From Pseudomonas sp. sp1636 (GTDB taxonomy: Bacteria > Pseudomonadota > Gammaproteobacteria > Pseudomonadales > Pseudomonadaceae), in contig NZ_JARRAB010000013.1 of NCBI RefSeq assembly GCF_030376615.1, forward strand, positions 79,591 to 143,590: 64,000 bases of DNA. Direction: 5' to 3'. The notes beneath the pieces were generated by a model, which ran no database searches, was not told the origin of the DNA, and was given only the letters and a program-made list of their open reading frames with translations. The translations under genes were made by a program, and so were the position numbers. How positions within the stretch are numbered: position 1 is the stretch's first letter; every line of letters begins with the position of its first letter. Of this stretch, positions 1 through 8,218 are shown one piece after another.

Positions 1-339
1 CACCAGCTGGGCATTGCGCGGCACGCTCTTGAGCTTGCCCAGATGGCGGATGATGCGCGCATCCTGCATCAGGTTTTCCAGGTGCTCGGCGCTCATCAGC
101 ACGACTTTTTCCGGATCGAAAGCGAAAAACACCTGCTCGAACGCCGGCCACTTGGCGTCGACCAGGCTGTGCTTGAGGCCGGCGCGGAAGACCCGCAGGC
201 TGATGGTGGAGAGATAACGGTCATCGCTCAACGCGCGCAACTCGGCAGCGCTGCGCGGTTGCGGCAAGTGCGCTTCCAGCGCCGCAACCGAGCCGAAGCG
301 GTTCAGACAGTATTCGTTCAGCCATTGGTAGTCGCGCAT
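1..339 (-). CDS. DNA-3-methyladenine glycosylase I-like protein (3' end outside window)
   Basis: The first 113 codons are visible; the gene continues past the left edge. The N-terminus reads MRDYQWLNEYCLNRF and a later stretch, FRAGLKHSLVDAKWPAF, resembles the Tag-like family found next to ttcA in Pseudomonas. Family members excise 3-methyladenine from DNA in base excision repair. The ATG at 339 is the first in this frame, and ttcA ends 42 bp upstream on the same strand, so the two may be co-transcribed from the ttcA promoter. The catalytic region lies outside the window and cannot be checked. The family assignment comes from recognising the sequence, not from a visible catalytic motif. Confidence 0.7.
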   Translation of the reverse strand, partial: MRDYQWLNEYCLNRFGSVAALEAHLPQPRSAAELRALSDDRYLSTISLRVFRAGLKHSLVDAKWPAFEQVFFAFDPEKVVLMSAEHLENLMQDARIIRHLGKLKSVPRNAQLV

Positions 340-380
340 CGTCTCTCGCCTTTGCTCGTCGCTGGCAGCCTGGCGCGGCC

Positions 381-1205
381 CTACAGGTTCATCACATTGA
401 CGAAGCGCGAGGCGGCGCTGTCGTCAATCTTGAGGTTCTTGAAGTCGAACAGGTTGCGGTCGGCCAGTTGCGAGGGCACCACATTCTGCAAGGCGCGGAA
501 CATGATCTCGGTACGCCCCGGCGACTTGCGTTCCCATTCATGCAGCATCTCCTTGACCACCTGGCGCTGCAGGTTCTCCTGCGAGCCGCAGAGGTTGCAC
601 GGAATGATCGGGAAGTCCTTGAGCCTGCTGTAGGCCTCGATATCGTTTTCGCCGCAGTAGGCCAACGGGCGGATCACCACGTTGCGCCCATCGTCGGCGC
701 GCAGTTTCGGCGGCATGGCCTTGAGGGTGCCGCCGTAGAACATGTTGAGGAAGAACGTTTCCAGGATGTCGTCGCGATGATGCCCCAGGGCCATCTTGGT
801 CGCGCCTATTTCGTCGGCGAAGGTATACAGGGTGCCACGGCGCAGACGGGAGCACAGCGAACAGGTGGTCTTGCCTTCCGGGATTATCTCCTTGACCACC
901 GAATAGGTGTCTTTTTCGACGATGTGGTACGGCACACCGATGGACTTCAGGTAATCCGGCAACACATGTTCGGGGAAACCTGGCTGTTTCTGATCCATAT
1001 TTACCGCGACTATCTCGAACTTGATCGGCGCGACCTTCTGCATATGCAGCAGCACGTCGAGCATGGTGTAGCTGTCCTTGCCCCCGGACAGGCAGACCAT
1101 GACCTTGTCGCCGTCCTCGATCATGTTGAAGTCGGCAATGGCTTCGCCGGCCTGACGGCGCAGGCGTTTTTGCAGTTTGTTCTGATTGACCGAGAGACTA
1201 CCCAT
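381..1205 (-). CDS. ttcA: tRNA 2-thiocytidine(32) biosynthesis protein TtcA
   Basis: A 274-residue cytosolic enzyme that thiolates cytidine 32 in some tRNAs, using ATP and an iron-sulfur cluster. The PP-loop SGGKDS is at residues 40-45. Two CxxC pairs (C115/C118 in CSLC and C203/C206 in CNLC) are the family's Fe-S and thiolation cysteines, and GHHRDD follows at about 141-146. Length and motif order match full-length TtcA. The ATG at 1205 gives the conserved N-terminus with basic residues before the PP-loop. It is probably the first gene of a short operon with the glycosylase-like gene downstream. Confidence 0.96.
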   Translation of the reverse strand: MGSLSVNQNKLQKRLRRQAGEAIADFNMIEDGDKVMVCLSGGKDSYTMLDVLLHMQKVAPIKFEIVAVNMDQKQPGFPEHVLPDYLKSIGVPYHIVEKDTYSVVKEIIPEGKTTCSLCSRLRRGTLYTFADEIGATKMALGHHRDDILETFFLNMFYGGTLKAMPPKLRADDGRNVVIRPLAYCGENDIEAYSRLKDFPIIPCNLCGSQENLQRQVVKEMLHEWERKSPGRTEIMFRALQNVVPSQLADRNLFDFKNLKIDDSAASRFVNVMNL

Positions 1206-1291
1206 GGTGCGCTGGAATCCGGAGGCTTACTAAAGTGCGGCATTTTACCTAGAAAGCGCGGCGCGCCCCACCCCAATCACGCTGAATGTTA

Positions 1292-1555
1292 GGGTCTGTT
1301 GCCGTTTCATCGCGACCGCGCCGGAGCCTGTTTTAGCGCGAGGCAAGGCACGAGACGCGAAGTTTGGTTGTTCCAAATGAGTGTCGAGAAACGCAGCATC
1401 GCGCTAAAACAGGCCCGGCCCTGCGGGTTGCGCGGAAAATCTCGCCATGCGTTGTTGTAGGACTTGGCAAGGGAACAACCATTACCGGCGTCCTACGCCT
1501 AGCCTGGCGAGATTTTTCGCGGCAACGCGGCTTGCGCTGAAACGGCAACAGACCC
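1292..1555. mobile_element. MITE-like palindromic element with TA flanks
   Basis: A non-coding 264-bp element. Its ends are perfect inverted repeats (GGGTCTGTTGCCGTTTCA at 1292-1309 and its complement at 1538-1555), and each end is bordered by the dinucleotide TA (1290-1291 and 1556-1557). Inside are two nested hairpins: GCCTGTTTTAGCGCGA at 1326-1341 pairs perfectly with 1399-1414, and 1431-1447 pairs with 1505-1521 with one mismatch. There is no transposase. A TA duplication with short terminal repeats is typical of MITEs mobilised by IS630/Tc1-mariner enzymes; that origin is inferred. The right end lies 12 bp before the start codon of the next gene. Confidence 0.75.
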
Positions 1556-1567
1556 TAGGCTCGGTTA

Positions 1568-2164
1568 ATGAACGACGAACTCGACCCCGCTGCCGATCTG
1601 GCCGAACACCTGTACCAGTTGCTGCAGGACGCCCCTGCCGGGATTGGCGAATACCAGTTGATCCAGCAGTTGAAAGATCGCCACTGCACGCACATCCCCC
1701 ATCTGCCGTTGACCGACAACCTGGTGCTGTTTCGCACCCACTTCCTGGTATTCAACGCCCTGTACCGGCTGCGCGAACGGTTATGCAGCGAGCAACTCGG
1801 CTTTGTCCAGATCAGCCCGCTGCACATCCAGCTGCTGCCTTACCAGGCCGGTAGTGCCGAACTGAGCGAACACGACCCGCTACGCGACTATTACCTGGAT
1901 CTCAGCCAGTTGAGCGACACCGACGAACAGGCTGTGGAGAAGCTGCTGGCCAGTTTCTGGACACGCATGCAAGGCGGCGAGGAAAAGCGCGCAGCACTGG
2001 AGCTGTTTGAACTGAGCGAAAGCCAGCAACCCCTCAATCTCGGGCTTATCAAGTATCGCTACCGGCAACTGGTCAGCCAGCACCATCCGGATCGCGGCGG
2101 CAGCACTGCGCGCCTGCAATCGATCAATAAAGCCATGGAAATTCTAGAACGCTATTACGACTGA
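1568..2164 (+). CDS. DnaJ-related protein with C-terminal J-domain
   Basis: A 198-residue protein. Residues 1-150 resemble the DnaJ-related N-terminal region seen in gammaproteobacterial proteins. Only the C-terminal ~40 residues look like a J-domain, with the HPD tripeptide at 173-175 in QHHPDRGG. HPD stimulates Hsp70 (DnaK) ATPase in known J-proteins, so this is probably a specialised cytosolic co-chaperone; its client is unknown. There is no zinc-finger or G/F region. The start is the first ATG after the MITE-like element and has no strong Shine-Dalgarno sequence, suggesting the element has replaced the native upstream region. Confidence 0.85.
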   Translation: MNDELDPAADLAEHLYQLLQDAPAGIGEYQLIQQLKDRHCTHIPHLPLTDNLVLFRTHFLVFNALYRLRERLCSEQLGFVQISPLHIQLLPYQAGSAELSEHDPLRDYYLDLSQLSDTDEQAVEKLLASFWTRMQGGEEKRAALELFELSESQQPLNLGLIKYRYRQLVSQHHPDRGGSTARLQSINKAMEILERYYD

Positions 2165-2330
2165 TATTCAGATACCCATTTGCTCTAAAACCAGCCCCTT
2201 CATCAACCCCGGCCTCCGCCTATACTGCGACATATGGTCGCATAGGTTCGGCTTAATACCCGGTAGCGCTGCATACGTGCGCCGGGCACTTCGCTGGGGG
2301 GCGATCACATAACAAGAGGAGGTGTCTGGC

Positions 2331-2930
2331 ATGATCCATCACGTTTGGGGGCTCTTCACCCATCCCGATCAGGAATGGCAAGAAATTCGTGGCGAAGAAG
2401 AAACCATCAGCCACATGTACCTCACCCACATCCTGGTGCTCGCTGCAGTTCCGGCGGTTTCGGCCTTTCTCGGTACCACCCAGGTTGGCTGGTCCATCGG
2501 TGATCAGGCACCGGTAATGCTGACCCAAGCCAGCGCATTGCAAATGACCATCATGACCTACCTGGCGATGCTCGCCGGTGTTGCGGTGATGGGCGCCTTC
2601 ATTCACTGGATGGCACGCACCTATGACGCCAGCCCCAACCTGACCCAATGCATCGTATTCGCCGCTTATACCGCGACGCCCTTGTTCGTCGCTGGCCTGG
2701 CGGCACTCTATCCAAATATGTGGCTGGCCATGGTGGTGGGAACGCTGGCCATCAGTTACACCGTCTACCTGCTCTATGTGGGCATACCCACCTTCATGAA
2801 CATCCCCGAAGATGAGGGTTTCATGTTCTCCAGCTCGGTGCTGGCGGTTGGCCTGGTGGTGCTGGTGGCGATGATCGCCAGCTCGGTGATTCTCTGGGGG
2901 CTTGGGGTAGGCCCGGTGTATACCAGCTAA
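2331..2930 (+). CDS. Yip1-family inner-membrane protein
   Basis: A 199-residue hydrophobic protein with about five membrane segments and a cytosolic N-terminus beginning MIHHVWGLFTHPDQEW, characteristic of bacterial Yip1-domain proteins. The function of bacterial members is not established. The ATG at 2331 is preferred over the in-frame GTG at 2322 because AAGAGGAGG (2314-2322) is then correctly spaced. A strong terminator follows at 2954, so it is probably monocistronic. Confidence 0.85.
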   Translation: MIHHVWGLFTHPDQEWQEIRGEEETISHMYLTHILVLAAVPAVSAFLGTTQVGWSIGDQAPVMLTQASALQMTIMTYLAMLAGVAVMGAFIHWMARTYDASPNLTQCIVFAAYTATPLFVAGLAALYPNMWLAMVVGTLAISYTVYLLYVGIPTFMNIPEDEGFMFSSSVLAVGLVVLVAMIASSVILWGLGVGPVYTS

Positions 2931-2953
2931 AACATGGCGCGCGCGCAGACAGT

Positions 2954-2985
2954 ACGGAACCACCTTGCGGTGGTTCCGTCGTTTT
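2954..2985 (+). terminator. Rho-independent terminator after the Yip1 gene
   Basis: A perfect 11-bp stem (ACGGAACCACC 2954-2964 with 2969-2979), a TTGC loop and a CGTTTTA tail. It lies 23 bp after the Yip1 stop codon. Confidence 0.88.
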
Positions 2986-3044
2986 AGGGCTGCCGTAGCG
3001 GCTCGGCTTAGGCATAATCGCGCCGTCATCCTCAGGCCGCGCCC

Positions 3045-3539
3045 ATGCCCGAACACATCCTCGCCCGCGTCGAAACCTGTTACCAGCAGGCCGAAGCTTT
3101 TTTCAAACAGCGTTTTGCCCGTGCCGAGGTGAGTTTCAAACTGCGCGGGCAAAAAGCCGGGGTGGCGCACCTGACGGAAAACAAGCTGCGCTTCAACCCG
3201 CAGTTGTATCGGGAAAACCGCGAAGACTTCCTCAAGCAGACGGTGGCCCACGAAGTGGCGCACCTGATCGCCCACCAACTGTTTGGCCTGACGATCCAGC
3301 CGCATGGCGAGGAATGGCAACTGATCATGCGCGGCGTCTACGAACTGCCGCCAAACCGCTGCCATAGCTATGACGTCAAACGCCGCCAGGTCAGCCGCTT
3401 CATTTACCGCTGCAGCTGCCCTCAGGGCGACTTCCCCTTCTCCGCCCAACGCCATGCCCTGGTCGGCAAAGGCCGGCGCTACTTCTGCCGGCGCTGCAAG
3501 GTGATCCTGAGCTTTACCGGCGAACAGCGGCTGGAGTGA
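3045..3539 (+). CDS. sprT: SprT-family zinc metalloprotease-like protein
   Basis: A 164-residue cytosolic protein with the zinc-binding HEVAH motif at residues 69-73 and a C-terminal Cys pattern (CSC and CRRC) resembling the SprT zinc ribbon. The family is related to eukaryotic Spartan proteases that act on DNA-protein crosslinks; the bacterial role is less clear. Length is normal for SprT. The ATG at 3045 gives the typical MPEHILARVE N-terminus. It stands alone after the terminator at 2954-2985, and the next gene is separated by a sigma54-type regulatory region. Confidence 0.93.
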   Translation: MPEHILARVETCYQQAEAFFKQRFARAEVSFKLRGQKAGVAHLTENKLRFNPQLYRENREDFLKQTVAHEVAHLIAHQLFGLTIQPHGEEWQLIMRGVYELPPNRCHSYDVKRRQVSRFIYRCSCPQGDFPFSAQRHALVGKGRRYFCRRCKVILSFTGEQRLE

Positions 3540-3645
3540 ACGACTCTTTCTCCGGAAAATCGATCACCAACGGCAAGCCATCACTTTAAGCAAACCTCGC
3601 CCCAGAGCTGGGCTCAGCTCACCTGCACGGCGTACTCCGGCCCCC

Positions 3646-3706
3646 TTACAGATGTTTTACAACTGTAAAGAGTCTCGCGTTACAGGTGCATTACGACGCC
3701 CTGTAA
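3646..3706 (+). promoter_or_regulatory. Candidate upstream activator sites for the AcoR-type regulator
   Basis: Four hexamers of alternating orientation: TTACAG 3646-3651, CTGTAA 3663-3668, TTACAG 3680-3685 and CTGTAA 3701-3706, with 11, 11 and 15 bp between them. The same hexamers occur before the second sigma54 promoter (13256-13291). The array sits about 65-125 bp upstream of the -24 element at 3771, a usual distance for enhancer-binding proteins. Binding is inferred from this symmetry and recurrence. Confidence 0.65.
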
Positions 3707-3768
3707 GAGCGCCGCCAAACACCTTATAAAATTCTTAATAAACAACATCTTATGCACGAATAAGAGCA

Positions 3769-3785
3769 TTGGCACGCAAGCTGCT
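3769..3785 (+). promoter_or_regulatory. Sigma54 (-24/-12) promoter of the aco-like operon
   Basis: TTGGCACGCAAGCTGC matches the sigma54 consensus TGGCAC-N5-TTGC, with GG at 3771-3772 and GC at 3783-3784, exactly 12 bp apart. Transcription should begin near 3796, about 95 bp before the first gene of the operon. A sigma54-dependent activator gene lies at 11145-13109. Confidence 0.82.
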
Positions 3786-3891
3786 CAAGGGTTATCGAGA
3801 GAGAAAAACAGTCCTCTCGACCAATAACAATGAGCGCCGGCCACGTCTGTCCCACCAGCAGGATGTGCCGGCAACAGCCTGGAGCACTGCC

Positions 3892-4410
3892 ATGCATGAC
3901 TCTCCCAGCCCTCACACCGGCTTCACGCGCCGGCGCTTCATGTCCCTTTCCGGCCAGTCCCTGCTCGCCCTCGGCGCCACGGCCGTGGCCGCGCAACTGA
4001 TCCCGGTCACCCTGCTCGCCGATGAGGCACTGCCCGCCCTGCCCCAGGGCCTGCTGCGCATGGGCCGCGACATCTACCCGCATGACCGCCTGAACGATCT
4101 GCACTACGCCAAGCCACTGGCCGAACTGGTGGCCAAACAACCCGAGCTGATCGCCGACGGTCTGCGCGAGCTGCAGGCCAGCGCCGAGCGGCGTCACGGC
4201 CAGCCCTTCGAAGGCCTCAACACGGAAATCGATCGGGTCGCCCTGCTGCGCGAGATCGAAACCGGGCCGTTCTTTCGTGCCGTGCGCAACGCCCTGATGT
4301 TCGGCCTCTACGACAACCCGGCGCTGTTCCCGCTGTTCGGCTACGAAGGCTCCTCGGTGGAGAAAGGCGGCTACCTGGCGCGCGGTTACAACGACCTCGA
4401 CTGGCTCTGA
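3892..4410 (+). CDS. Tat-exported gluconate 2-dehydrogenase subunit 3-like protein
   Basis: A 172-residue protein with a twin-arginine signal (TRRRFM at residues 12-17, then a hydrophobic stretch to about 38) and the fold family of the small subunit of membrane flavoprotein gluconate dehydrogenases. In that family the small subunit carries the Tat signal and escorts the GMC flavoprotein to the periplasm. The next gene encodes a GMC protein without its own signal, which fits. The third, cytochrome c subunit of classical gluconate dehydrogenase is absent here. The ATG at 3892 is chosen because it gives a normal signal peptide and has CTGGAG upstream; the frame is open further upstream. Confidence 0.82.
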   Translation: MHDSPSPHTGFTRRRFMSLSGQSLLALGATAVAAQLIPVTLLADEALPALPQGLLRMGRDIYPHDRLNDLHYAKPLAELVAKQPELIADGLRELQASAERRHGQPFEGLNTEIDRVALLREIETGPFFRAVRNALMFGLYDNPALFPLFGYEGSSVEKGGYLARGYNDLDWL

Positions 4411-4464
4411 CCCACGCCTGACCAATCGCAGCTCATCCAATTCCAACAACGAGGGGAACACCCC

Positions 4465-6045
4465 ATGGCAGCGAAATTCGCACAAGACGACGGCGACGTC
4501 GTGGTCATCATCGGCTCCGGTGCCGGCGGCGGCACCCTGGCCCACGCCCTGGCCAAGCAGGGCATCCGCAGCGTGGTGCTGGAAGCCGGCAAGCGCTTCG
4601 AAATGGCCGACATCGAGAACGATGAATGGGCGATGTTCAACAAGATTTCCTGGCTCGACAAACGCATTGCCACCGGCGGCTGGGACATCGCGCAGAACCA
4701 TCCCAACCTGCCGGCCTGGATCGTCAAGGCAGTCGGCGGCAGCACCGTGCACTGGGCCGGCGTGGCCCTGCGCTTTCGCGATTTCGAGTTCCGCATGCGC
4801 ACGGAAAATGGCGAGATCAAGGGCGCCAACCTGCTCGACTGGCCGCTCGGCTACGAGGAGCTGGAACCCTGGTACGTCAAGGCCGAGCGGCATATGGGCG
4901 TGACCGGCCCCAGCACCGGCATGCCCTATCACCAGTGGCACAACTCCTTCAAGGTGCTGGCCGAGGGCGCCAAACGGGTCGGCTACCAGGAAATCCAATC
5001 CGGCCCCATGGCGATCAACACCCAGGCCTACGACGGCCGGCCGGGCTGCCAGCAGATCGGTTTCTGCATGCAGGGCTGCCGCATCGGGGCCAAGTGGTCG
5101 ACCCTCTACACCGACATTCCGCGCGCCGAAGCCACCGGCCACTGCGAGGTACGCCCGCAGTCCATGGTTCTGCGCATCGAGCATGACGCCCGCGGCAAAG
5201 TCAATGCGGTGGTCTACGCCGACGCCCAGGGCCGCCAGCAGCGGCAGAAGGCGCGCGTGGTGTGCGTGGCCGGCAACTCCATCGAGTCGCCACGCCTGCT
5301 GCTCAATTCCGAGTCCTCGACCTTCAAGGACGGCCTGGCCAACTCCTCCGGCCAGGTCGGGCGCAATTACATGACCCACACCACCGCCGGCATCTACGCC
5401 ACCCTGCCCAAGCCGGTGCACATGTACCGCGGCACCACCTGCGCCGGGGTGATCTCCGACGAGTCGTACAACGACCCCGCGCGCGGCTTCATCGGCGGTT
5501 ACCGCCTGGAGGTGCTGTCGCTCGGCCTGCCGTTCATGTCCGCTTTTCTCGACCCGACGCCACAGGGCTGGGGTCGCGCCTTCGCCTCGAAGATGGAGCG
5601 CTACGACCACATGTCCGGGGTCTGGCTGTGTGGCGAGGATCTGCCCATGGAGGGCAACCGCATCACCCTGCACGCCAGCGAGAAGGACCAGTACGGCCTG
5701 CCGGTACCGGTGGTGAACAAGGACGACCATGCCTTCGACGTCGCCATGCGCGAGCACGGCATCGAGCAGACCCGCAAGTGCTACGAGGCGGTCGGCGCCA
5801 CCGAAGTGATCCGCCTGCCGTCCTACCCGGCCAGCCACAACATGGGCACCAACCGCATGAGCGCCAAGGCCGCCGACGGGGTGGTCAACAAGTGGGGGCA
5901 GAGCCACGACATCCCCAACCTGTTCGTCTCCGATGGCAGCCAGTTCACCACCAGCGGCGGCCAGAACCCGACCCTGACCATCGTCGCCCTGGCCCTGCGC
6001 CAGGCCGAGTACATCGGCACGCAGCTCAGCCAGCGTGCCCTCTGA
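4465..6045 (+). CDS. GMC-family FAD-dependent oxidoreductase (large subunit)
   Basis: A 526-residue flavoprotein. The dinucleotide-binding motif GSGAGGGTLA is near residue 17, an HNMGTNRM motif is near 457, and SGGQNPTLTI near the C-terminus belongs to the GMC C-terminal domain that carries the catalytic histidine/asparagine region. It has no signal peptide and is probably co-exported with the Tat subunit encoded just before. Family members oxidise alcohols or sugar acids and pass electrons to the respiratory chain. Because the operon encodes butanediol/acetoin enzymes, a vicinal diol or hydroxyketone is a reasonable substrate guess, but the sequence does not fix it. Confidence 0.88.
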   Translation: MAAKFAQDDGDVVVIIGSGAGGGTLAHALAKQGIRSVVLEAGKRFEMADIENDEWAMFNKISWLDKRIATGGWDIAQNHPNLPAWIVKAVGGSTVHWAGVALRFRDFEFRMRTENGEIKGANLLDWPLGYEELEPWYVKAERHMGVTGPSTGMPYHQWHNSFKVLAEGAKRVGYQEIQSGPMAINTQAYDGRPGCQQIGFCMQGCRIGAKWSTLYTDIPRAEATGHCEVRPQSMVLRIEHDARGKVNAVVYADAQGRQQRQKARVVCVAGNSIESPRLLLNSESSTFKDGLANSSGQVGRNYMTHTTAGIYATLPKPVHMYRGTTCAGVISDESYNDPARGFIGGYRLEVLSLGLPFMSAFLDPTPQGWGRAFASKMERYDHMSGVWLCGEDLPMEGNRITLHASEKDQYGLPVPVVNKDDHAFDVAMREHGIEQTRKCYEAVGATEVIRLPSYPASHNMGTNRMSAKAADGVVNKWGQSHDIPNLFVSDGSQFTTSGGQNPTLTIVALALRQAEYIGTQLSQRAL

Positions 6046-6067
6046 CAGAAACAATGGAGCCCAGCAC

Positions 6068-7057
6068 ATGACCGTACCAAGCAACGCACAGCGCCTCTGG
6101 ATGTTCGAGCAGATGCTCGTCAGCCGCTACCTGGAGGAGTCCATCGAGCGCATCTATATGGAAGGTAAGACCCCGGTATTCAACATGGCCAACGGGCCGA
6201 TTCCCGGCGAAATGCACCTGTCCAACGGCCAGGAGCCCTGCGCCGTCGGCGTCTGCGCGCACCTGAATGCCGAGGACATCGTCACCGCCACCCACCGCCC
6301 GCACCACATCGCCGTGGCCAAGGGTGTGCATCTCAATGAGATGGTCGCGGAAATCTTCGGCAAGAAGACCGGCCTGTCCGGCGGCCGCGGCGGCCATATG
6401 CACCTGTTCGATGCCCGGGTGAACTTCTCCTGCTCGGGGATCATCGCCGAAGGCATGGGTCCGGCCGTGGGCGCGGCGCTGTCGCGCCAGCTGCAGGACA
6501 AGCCGGGCGTGGCGGTGGCCTTTATCGGCGAGGGCGCGGCCAACCAGGGCGCCTTCCACGAGACGCTGAACCTCGCCGCCCTGTGGAAGCTGCCGGTGGT
6601 GTTCGTCATCGAGGACAACGCCTGGGGCATCTCGGTGGCCAAGCAGGCCTCCACCGCGATCGAGCGTAACTACCTGCGCGCGGCGGCCTACGGCATGCCT
6701 GGGGTGTTCGTCCCCGGCAACGACGCCGACGCCATCTTCGCCGCTGCGTCTGCTGCCATCGAGCGCGCCCGCGCCGGTGGCGGGCCGAGCCTGATCGAGA
6801 TCGAGACCTCGCGCCTGGCCGGCCACTTCATGGGCGACGGCGAGCAGTACCGCCCGGCCGGCGAGAAGGAAGCGCTGCAGGCCAAGGATCCGATTCCCGC
6901 CTACCGCCAGCGCCTGCTCGAGCTGGGCGTGCTGGACGAGCGCGGCGCCGAGGAGATCGCCGCGCGCGCCCGCGGGCGGGTCGACGAGGCCGTGCTGTTC
7001 GCCCGCGAAAGCCCCTACCCGGCCCCCGAAGAGGCGCTGGAAAAGGTGTTCGTTTGA
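6068..7057 (+). CDS. acoA: TPP-dependent acetoin dehydrogenase-like E1 alpha subunit
   Basis: A 329-residue protein with a TPP-binding motif starting GEGAAN (154-159) and ending DNAWGIS (183-189), plus GGRGGHMHLF, all typical of E1 alpha subunits of the acetoin/branched 2-oxoacid group. With the E1 beta protein encoded at 8219 it would cleave acetoin (or a related substrate) and transfer the C2 unit to lipoamide. The ATG at 6068 has ATGGAG upstream; in-frame codons before it overlap the GMC gene. Unlike canonical acoXABC clusters there is no acoX, and a dehydrogenase gene separates alpha from beta, so the acetoin label is probable but not certain. Confidence 0.85.
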   Translation: MTVPSNAQRLWMFEQMLVSRYLEESIERIYMEGKTPVFNMANGPIPGEMHLSNGQEPCAVGVCAHLNAEDIVTATHRPHHIAVAKGVHLNEMVAEIFGKKTGLSGGRGGHMHLFDARVNFSCSGIIAEGMGPAVGAALSRQLQDKPGVAVAFIGEGAANQGAFHETLNLAALWKLPVVFVIEDNAWGISVAKQASTAIERNYLRAAAYGMPGVFVPGNDADAIFAAASAAIERARAGGGPSLIEIETSRLAGHFMGDGEQYRPAGEKEALQAKDPIPAYRQRLLELGVLDERGAEEIAARARGRVDEAVLFARESPYPAPEEALEKVFV

Positions 7058-7103
7058 ACGTCGTGTCCGCACGCGCATACCAACAGACAGAAAGGATGTG
7101 CTT

Positions 7104-8192
7104 ATGAATCAGCAAGCCAGTATGACCGCCGCGGTATGGCATGGACGCCGCGACATCCGCCTGGAACAGGTTGCCCTTCCCGGCACGCCGCCACCCGGTT
7201 GGGTGCAGATCAAGGTGCACTGGTGCGGCATCTGCGGCTCCGACTTGCATGAATACCTGGCCGGGCCGGTGTTTATCCCGATGGACAGCCCGCATCCGCT
7301 CACAGGGTTGCAGGGGCAATGCATCCTCGGCCATGAGTTCAGCGGCGAGATAGTCGCCCTGGGCGAAGGCGTCAGTGACTTTGCCTGCGGCGAGCGGGTG
7401 GCGGCCGATGCCTGCCAGCACTGCGGCCAGTGCCTGTTCTGTCGGCAGGGCCAGTACAACCTGTGCGAGAACCTGGCCTTCACCGGGCTGATGAACAACG
7501 GCGCCTTCGCCGAGTTGGTCAATGTACCGGCCAACCTGCTGTACCGGCTGCCGGAGGGATTCCCCAGCGAAGCCGGGGCGTTGATCGAACCGCTGGCCGT
7601 GGGCATGCATGCGGTGAAAAAGGCCGGCAGCCTGCGCGACCAGACCGTGGTGGTGGTCGGTGCCGGCACCATCGGCCTGTGCACCATCATGTGCGCCAAG
7701 GCCGCGGGCGCCTCGCGCATCATCGCCCTGGAGATGTCCGCCGCACGCAAGGCCAAGGCCCTGGAAGTCGGCGCCAGCCACGTCATCGATCCCAGCGAGT
7801 GCGACGCCGTCGCCGCCGTGCGCGAACTCAGCGAGGGCTACGGAGCCGCGGTTTCCTTCGAGTGCATCGGTCACAAAGCCACGGCCAAGCTGGCCATCGA
7901 CGTGATTCGCAAGGCCGGGCGCTGCGTGATGGTCGGCATCTTCGAGGAGCCCAGCGAGTTCAACTTCTTCGAGATCGTCGCCACCGAGAAACAGGTCATC
8001 GGCTCGCTCGCCTATGCCGGCGAATTCGCCGACGTGATCGAGCTGATCGCCGACGGCCGCATCGATGTCACGCCTTTGATCACCGGGCGGATCGGCCTGC
8101 AGCAGATCATCGAGCAGGGCTTCGAAGAGCTGGTGAACAACAAGGACCACAACGTCAAGATCATCGTCAGCCCCAGCCCGCTGGCGAGCTGA
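7104..8192 (+). CDS. bdh: 2,3-butanediol dehydrogenase, zinc MDR family
   Basis: A 362-residue medium-chain dehydrogenase. Catalytic zinc ligands appear in CGICGSDLHE (from C41) and GHE (76-78), structural-zinc cysteines in the C104-C121 cluster, and the NAD-binding GAGTIG motif in the C-terminal half. The whole sequence closely resembles Pseudomonas 2,3-butanediol dehydrogenases, which interconvert butanediol and acetoin with NAD. The ATG at 7104 is preferred to the GTG at 7098 because AGAAAGG lies at the right distance. Its place between the E1 alpha and E1 beta genes is unusual but supports coupling of diol oxidation to acetoin cleavage. Confidence 0.9.
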   Translation: MNQQASMTAAVWHGRRDIRLEQVALPGTPPPGWVQIKVHWCGICGSDLHEYLAGPVFIPMDSPHPLTGLQGQCILGHEFSGEIVALGEGVSDFACGERVAADACQHCGQCLFCRQGQYNLCENLAFTGLMNNGAFAELVNVPANLLYRLPEGFPSEAGALIEPLAVGMHAVKKAGSLRDQTVVVVGAGTIGLCTIMCAKAAGASRIIALEMSAARKAKALEVGASHVIDPSECDAVAAVRELSEGYGAAVSFECIGHKATAKLAIDVIRKAGRCVMVGIFEEPSEFNFFEIVATEKQVIGSLAYAGEFADVIELIADGRIDVTPLITGRIGLQQIIEQGFEELVNNKDHNVKIIVSPSPLAS

Positions 8193-8218
8193 CCGGCCAA
8201 GAAATCCAGGAGACAACC

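Noticed and set aside
3724..6084. A 786-codon open frame on the minus strand opposite the GMC gene
   Set aside because: It is the antisense shadow of a well-supported GMC gene in GC-rich DNA; the translation has the repetitive G/A/V/H/D/Q composition of shadows and no domain.
7430..8218. Upstream extension of the acoB frame over the butanediol dehydrogenase gene
   Set aside because: The true start at 8219 has AGGAGA and the family N-terminus; the upstream part is Arg-rich shadow sequence.
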